From Legionella wadsworthii DSM 21896 = ATCC 33877 (GTDB lineage: Bacteria > Pseudomonadota > Gammaproteobacteria > Legionellales > Legionellaceae), in NCBI RefSeq assembly GCF_000701265.1, contig NZ_KL370760.1, forward strand, positions 375,756 through 414,787: a DNA stretch of 39,032 nt, read 5' to 3'. The position numbers were made by a program, and so were the translations under genes. The notes beneath the pieces were generated by a model. It was not told where the DNA came from and made no database searches. It saw nothing but the letters and a program-made list of their open reading frames with translations. The stretch's first letter is position 1, and every line of letters starts with the position of its first letter. This document shows positions 35,663-39,032 of this stretch, piece after piece.

Positions 35663-35995
35663 TGTGGTTTATATCCTTAATTTAATATGCAACGGATAAT
35701 TGCTCCAGTTACTCTGAACCTTTAGAATAAGAAAATATTCTATCGTATAGAAGTATTATGAAGTAATTCAAAAAACTATGGATGGTTTTATCATGGTTTC
35801 TGTTTTTCTTGAGTCATAATCGAGTAAACTTTAAGCATCTAGTGTAGAATTATAATGTAAAGTAGTATTTTATTACTATAATGTTTTTGAAGAAATCAGT
35901 GTTTATGTAATTTTATAGCTCAGTCTGTTTCTAGTTAATATTTCCTTAATTTAGATTCTTTAGAATGGAGTTATAGAAAGGGTGGGGAGAGCATT
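35663..35995. other. AT-rich regulatory region with a PmrA-box-like site
   Basis: 333 nt without a gene between divergent units. It has two TATAAT hexamers (35851-35856 and 35877-35882), both with poor -35 elements, and a strong PmrA-box-like sequence at 35934-35953 near the start of the unknown gene pair. Confidence 0.6.
35934..35953 (+). promoter_or_regulatory. PmrA-box-like tandem half-sites
   Basis: gTTAATATT (35934-35942), 2 nt, cTTAATttA (35945-35953). The L. pneumophila PmrA consensus is two cTTAATatT half-sites with 2 nt between. The first half matches 8 of 9, the second 7 of 9. TAGAAT at 35961-35966 is a possible -10. PmrA activates many Dot/Icm substrate genes, so the next genes are candidates. 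Confidence 0.55.
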
Positions 35996-36526
35996 ATGGC
36001 GGGTTTTTTTGGTAACAAAGCTTACATACATCATGAACCTAGACCACGTGCAGAGTACAGTTTCATTAACGTCGGCAATGAGCAATTTCATGCTGTTGCA
36101 GTGGCTTTAATTGATTCCTTACAAAGTGATGCCCCTAGAGGCAATGATGCTACTTTGAAAAAAATCTTAGAGCGTTTTTATCAGCACTACCCTAAATACA
36201 TAAGCAACCAACCTTATTTAACGATAACTGAGCGGATGGGCATGCTGCTCCATAACTCTCGAAAATCTGAGCTCGTTGAGTGCATGGCTTACGTGCTACG
36301 TCAATTGACCGTGGATGAACTCTATACCCATCCTTTGATGTACCGCGAGGTCTTTGATGGCCTAACTGCTGAAACACCTAAGAGCTATTTGCGTAATCCC
36401 GAAGTTAAGCTGCCCCCAAGTGCATTAAATGCATTGGCTCATTCTCTTGGAATTACTGTAACATTATCCTTTAAAGAACCTGGAAAGGAGTTAAGAAAAA
36501 GAGAGATATATGACGGAGAAGAATAA
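35996..36526 (+). CDS. Unknown protein behind a PmrA-like box; weak OTU-like pattern
   Basis: 176 residues, soluble, no signal peptide. Not recognised with confidence. Residues 22-40 (SFINVGNEQFHAVAVALID) have the shape of the OTU-protease catalytic loop (DGNCLFRAVA), but the catalytic Cys is replaced by Glu/Gln; the stretch SELVECMAYVLRQLTVDELY and the LGITVTLSFKEPG strand near 149-161 would fit the next helix and strand. The tail is charged with clustered glutamates (KELRKREIYDGEE), which resembles the E-block of Dot/Icm signals. A strong GGGGAG site precedes the start. Its stop overlaps the next start by 1 nt. An inactive OTU fold or a translocated protein is inference. Confidence 0.72.
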   Translation: MAGFFGNKAYIHHEPRPRAEYSFINVGNEQFHAVAVALIDSLQSDAPRGNDATLKKILERFYQHYPKYISNQPYLTITERMGMLLHNSRKSELVECMAYVLRQLTVDELYTHPLMYREVFDGLTAETPKSYLRNPEVKLPPSALNALAHSLGITVTLSFKEPGKELRKREIYDGEE

Positions 36527-37023
36527 TGGCAGGCATTAATTTAGTCATACAAGTTCAAGACAATAACTATTATCCCCGGGTAAAAAACACAGACCCTTAT
36601 CGCTATGTAGGCAAATTGGCTGTTACGGGACCTGAACCTGTTAAGAATACTCAAGAGGATGGCGAGACTTTAGCGAATATTATCCAAGTGATCAATGAGG
36701 ACAATAAACAGCGGATGCATGCATATGAGCAATGCTGTAAAAGAATTTCGAGCCATGTCATTGCAAAAGAATTAACCTATGAACAGTTAAGAGAGTTTTA
36801 CACGACCCATTTACCAGTTCATCCAAATGGGCAGAATATATCCGTACCTACCTTGGAACAATCGCAGGAAAAATTGGTTATAGCGGGTGCACCACAGAAG
36901 GGAAGACAACACACAACGGAGTTATTAATCAATGCAATAGCTTATTGGGGTTGCACAAACCAAGTTGATCCGGATATTTTATTTGATCAAATTGGAACTC
37001 GACCTGGCGTTTCAATGAAATAG
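36526..37023 (+). CDS. Unknown protein coupled to the PmrA-box gene
   Basis: 165 residues, soluble, no signal peptide, not recognised. It opens with a beta-like segment MAGINLVIQVQDNNYYPRV and becomes helical around 55-95; the C-terminal third has a hydrophobic helix (TELLINAIAYWGC). The start codon overlaps the previous stop as TAATG and GGAGAAG lies just before, so translation is coupled. It begins with MAG like its partner but shares no other similarity. A chaperone-client or two-part system is possible. It is followed by a convergent cystathionine beta-synthase gene. Confidence 0.7.
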   Translation: MAGINLVIQVQDNNYYPRVKNTDPYRYVGKLAVTGPEPVKNTQEDGETLANIIQVINEDNKQRMHAYEQCCKRISSHVIAKELTYEQLREFYTTHLPVHPNGQNISVPTLEQSQEKLVIAGAPQKGRQHTTELLINAIAYWGCTNQVDPDILFDQIGTRPGVSMK

Positions 37024-37035
37024 ATAACTTAGTAA

Positions 37036-37085
37036 TGCAGTGAAGTAAAAACCCTTTTTGATTGGGCAATGTATTCTTCACTGCA
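37036..37085. terminator. Long-loop inverted repeat between convergent genes
   Basis: TGCAGTGAAG (37036-37045) and CTTCACTGCA (37076-37085), a perfect 10-bp pair with a 30-nt loop that includes aacccttttt. It stands between the two convergent stop codons and an A-run follows on the plus strand, which is a T-run on the minus strand. A two-way terminator is likely. Confidence 0.5.
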
Positions 37086-37094
37086 AAAAAGTTT

Positions 37095-38045
37095 TTATAA
37101 AAATCCTTGTTCTTTCATCCAGGTATCATTAGGGAATTTTGACATGTAATTGCGAATTGAGTCAGGCAATATAACCAAACATTTTTGACCTTTTTGTAAG
37201 GAGGTCGCGGCTTGTAAGGCAGCCCACATCGCAGCGCCAGAAGACCCACCCACTAATAAACCCTCTTCCCGGATCAAGTCCCTTGCTGTTCGAAATGAAT
37301 CAGTATCATTTGTTTTAATGTATTGATCAATTAAATTATTATCAAGAACATTCGGGAAAAAATCATAACCAATTCCTTCTACGGCATAGGATTTAATCTC
37401 ATTTCCACCTCCAAGGATCGAACCTTCAGGATCTGCCCCGACGATTTTAATTCCAGGGTTATATTCCTTAAGATGTTTTGCAACCCCGGTAATGGTACCT
37501 CCTGTTCCGACCCCAGCAACGACCATATGTAAATCGTGACCAAAATCATTGATAATTTCCTGTGCAGTACCATGATAATGTGCATTGGGATTATTTGGAT
37601 TAGAATATTGATCTAGGATAAATGAATTTGGAATTTCAGCATTAAGCCTCCTGGCCAAGGAAATGTGGCTTTCAGGAGCATCATATGCTGCTTCTGTCGG
37701 AGTGCGATAAATCTTTGCTCCTAAGCGCTCAAGCACGGATTGTTTTTCCTGGCTCATTTTTTCAGGCATGGTAATAATTACTTTATAGCCTAATACTGCT
37801 CCGGCTAACGCGATTCCTATGCCTGTATTTCCTGATGTGGGCTCAATCAATGTGTATCCAGGTTTAATATGTCCATCACGTTCTGCGTGAACAACCATTT
37901 CATACCCAATTCGATCTTTAACCGAACCTCCTGGATTAAAAAACTCACATTTAGCGTACAGTTCGCAATCAAGGTGGCGGCCTACACGATTAATTTTTAC
38001 AACGGGTGTATTTCCTATGGTTGCCAGGATATTGGGATAAATCAT
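37095..38045 (-). CDS. Cystathionine beta-synthase catalytic core
   Basis: 316-residue fold-type II PLP enzyme. The lysine is Lys43 in GGSVKDRI, the pyridine-nitrogen and phosphate loops are [10 protein letters not shown] (68-77) and [10 protein letters not shown], and the C-terminus is [18 protein letters not shown]. The blocks [23 protein letters not shown] and EGIGYDF resemble the animal cystathionine beta-synthase core far more than CysK or CysM. The N-terminal heme domain and the C-terminal CBS (Bateman) pair are missing, so S-adenosylmethionine control should be absent. It would join serine (or acetylserine) with homocysteine. A cystathionine gamma-lyase gene is not within this window. 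Confidence 0.88.
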   Translation of the reverse strand: MIYPNILATIGNTPVVKINRVGRHLDCELYAKCEFFNPGGSVKDRIGYEMVVHAERDGHIKPGYTLIEPTSGNTGIGIALAGAVLGYKVIITMPEKMSQEKQSVLERLGAKIYRTPTEAAYDAPESHISLARRLNAEIPNSFILDQYSNPNNPNAHYHGTAQEIINDFGHDLHMVVAGVGTGGTITGVAKHLKEYNPGIKIVGADPEGSILGGGNEIKSYAVEGIGYDFFPNVLDNNLIDQYIKTNDTDSFRTARDLIREEGLLVGGSSGAAMWAALQAATSLQKGQKCLVILPDSIRNYMSKFPNDTWMKEQGFL

Positions 38046-38198
38046 GAAAAGTCCTTTATTAAGTAAATTATTTTGATTATAGGGTTTTTAGTAAGAAAAA
38101 AAAATTCTTGTTAATTTAAGTGGTGATTTCAAATAAATTCATCTATATTAAACTATTGAATTAAATGAATGTATTAAACAAAGCAGGGAGCTAACAAT

Positions 38199-38474
38199 AT
38201 GATAAAAATAAAATCGTTCAAGTGGTGTGTTGGAATCGCAATATCTTTAGGTTTATGTTCCTGTATGGACATGCAACGTTCCGAACATATGAATTCTCAG
38301 CATTATGAACAAATGAATGCCCAAAATCAAAATCAAAATCAAAATAAAAGCCAACACCATCAAAACGTGAGCAAGGCTAAAACGCAAAAGACTTATGCTT
38401 CCAAAGATCCATCTCAAAAGTCTACTCCAGGGCCCAAAAAGAAAGCTGCCCCACAAATCCCAGTAATACAATAA
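38199..38474 (+). CDS. Small Q/N-rich lipoprotein
   Basis: 91 residues with a lipobox LCSC (acylated Cys about residue 22) after an 18-residue hydrophobic segment. The mature part is polar: Met, His, Gln and Asn up to residue 57, then Lys/Pro to the end. A six-base tandem repeat (CAAAAT, about four copies, 38326-38345) encodes NQ pairs; length changes would keep the frame. Not recognised. GGGAG at 38187-38191 precedes the start. A hairpin lies 9 nt after the stop. A surface or periplasmic anchor is possible, without evidence. Confidence 0.7.
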   Translation: MIKIKSFKWCVGIAISLGLCSCMDMQRSEHMNSQHYEQMNAQNQNQNQNKSQHHQNVSKAKTQKTYASKDPSQKSTPGPKKKAAPQIPVIQ

Positions 38475-38482
38475 CATCGTAA

Positions 38483-38522
38483 ACATTATTTACTTTTCTC
38501 TTTGGAGGAAAGTAAATAATGT
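38483..38522. terminator. Long perfect hairpin after the lipoprotein
   Basis: 14-bp perfect stem ACATTATTTACTTT (38483-38496) / AAAGTAAATAATGT (38509-38522). The stem is AT-rich and no T-run follows, so it may be a terminator, an mRNA end protector or a binding site. Confidence 0.5.
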
Positions 38523-38728
38523 CGTTAATACTTAATAATGATAAAAATTACATTCTTTTTTCTGAATTTTAGGTTATAAAAAAATTTAAGAAATAATGAA
38601 CATCTAAGGTTTGCCTTGTGAATTACCTTCAATCACAATTAAAAATGGCTACTCATAAATACTAAATATTTCATTCATATTCGCTATACCCTATTTCAAA
38701 TTTTGATTAATAAAATGGGCTTTTTAGA

Positions 38729-39032
38729 ATGATTTTAAAAAACAAAACATATATTGGTTTAACGATCCTTTTTGCATTATATCTCTCAGGTCCCTCTTGG
38801 GCTTGTACAGGACTCAATTGTACTGCAGTTGGAAACGGTGCTACTGCGGATGGGGCAGATTCCACAGCTGTAGGGGCTGGTGCTTCAGCAGCAGGTGATA
38901 GTTCCACCGCTACAGGCCAGCTGTCAGATGCATCGGGAAATAATGCCACGGCCACAGGTACCAACAGTACTGCCTCAGGCCTTGGTTCCACAGCAGTAGG
39001 AGACTCCTCATCAGCATCGGGAGATACCGCCA
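38729..39032 (+). CDS. Trimeric autotransporter adhesin (YadA-head), 5' part only
   Basis: Open to the window edge; 101 complete codons are visible. Residues 1-25 are a signal peptide ending GPSWA. From about residue 30 the sequence is a YadA-like head repeat, with the recurring pattern xAxGxxS/AxAxG (for example STAVGAGASAAG, NATATGTNSTASG, STAVGDSSSASG), as in the left-handed beta-roll of trimeric autotransporters. The stalk and the C-terminal barrel are outside the window. The ribosome site is weak. A minus-strand open frame over the same bases is a shadow of the repeat. A surface adhesin or biofilm role is expected from the family. Confidence 0.75.
   Translation, partial: MILKNKTYIGLTILFALYLSGPSWACTGLNCTAVGNGATADGADSTAVGAGASAAGDSSTATGQLSDASGNNATATGTNSTASGLGSTAVGDSSSASGDTA

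Noticed and set aside
38707..38991. Ala/Pro-rich minus-strand frame at the right edge
   Set aside because: It is the antisense reading of the YadA-type head repeats on the plus strand.

Overview
The window is low in G+C and reads as a Legionella chromosome. The identifiers are a tandem cluster of Legionella major-outer-membrane (MompS-type) proteins, an LbtU-type siderophore porin, a ProA-like M4 protease, a Legionella-style PagP and an alkyl hydroperoxide reductase next to sodB and a monothiol glutaredoxin. I infer the genus from these families, not from a search. The divergence of several proteins from the L. pneumophila versions I remember suggests a non-pneumophila species. No tRNA, rRNA, CRISPR array, prophage or transposase gene was seen.

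Layout. 1-2.8 kb: a pirin and two unrecognised genes. 2.8-7.7 kb: a secreted-protein block with an S28 serine peptidase and an Ig-like/Lcl_C (DUF1566) adhesin-like protein on the minus strand, divergent from a ProA-like M4 metalloprotease. 8.2-12.2 kb: a TauE/SafE permease, then darP-rlmKL and a small membrane protein shaped like a potassium-channel pore. 12.3-17 kb: Mpo1/DUF962 protein, PagP, an APC amino acid permease, a PiT phosphate transporter and Coq7. 17-21 kb: a hybrid histidine kinase with a complete phosphorelay, divergent from an aminotransferase with a coiled-coil tail. 21-26 kb: argD, sodB, grxD, ahpC, rnt, pyrC (oxidative stress and housekeeping). 26.4-31.3 kb: three MompS-like genes, the first broken by a frameshift, and the LbtU-like porin. 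31.6-34.8 kb: the nfeD-slipin pair, dcd and ihfB. 34.9-39 kb: a membrane-anchored DOT1-like methyltransferase, two overlapping unknown genes behind a PmrA-box-like site, a cystathionine beta-synthase closely resembling the animal catalytic core, a Q/N-rich lipoprotein, and the start of a YadA-head trimeric autotransporter cut by the window end.

The genes most likely to be new biology are the DOT1-like methyltransferase, the PmrA-box gene pair (candidate Dot/Icm substrates; the first has a faint, catalytically degenerate OTU-like pattern), the filterless pore-domain protein and the structured start site of the phosphate transporter. All functional statements are inferred from motifs read by eye; no database search was run.
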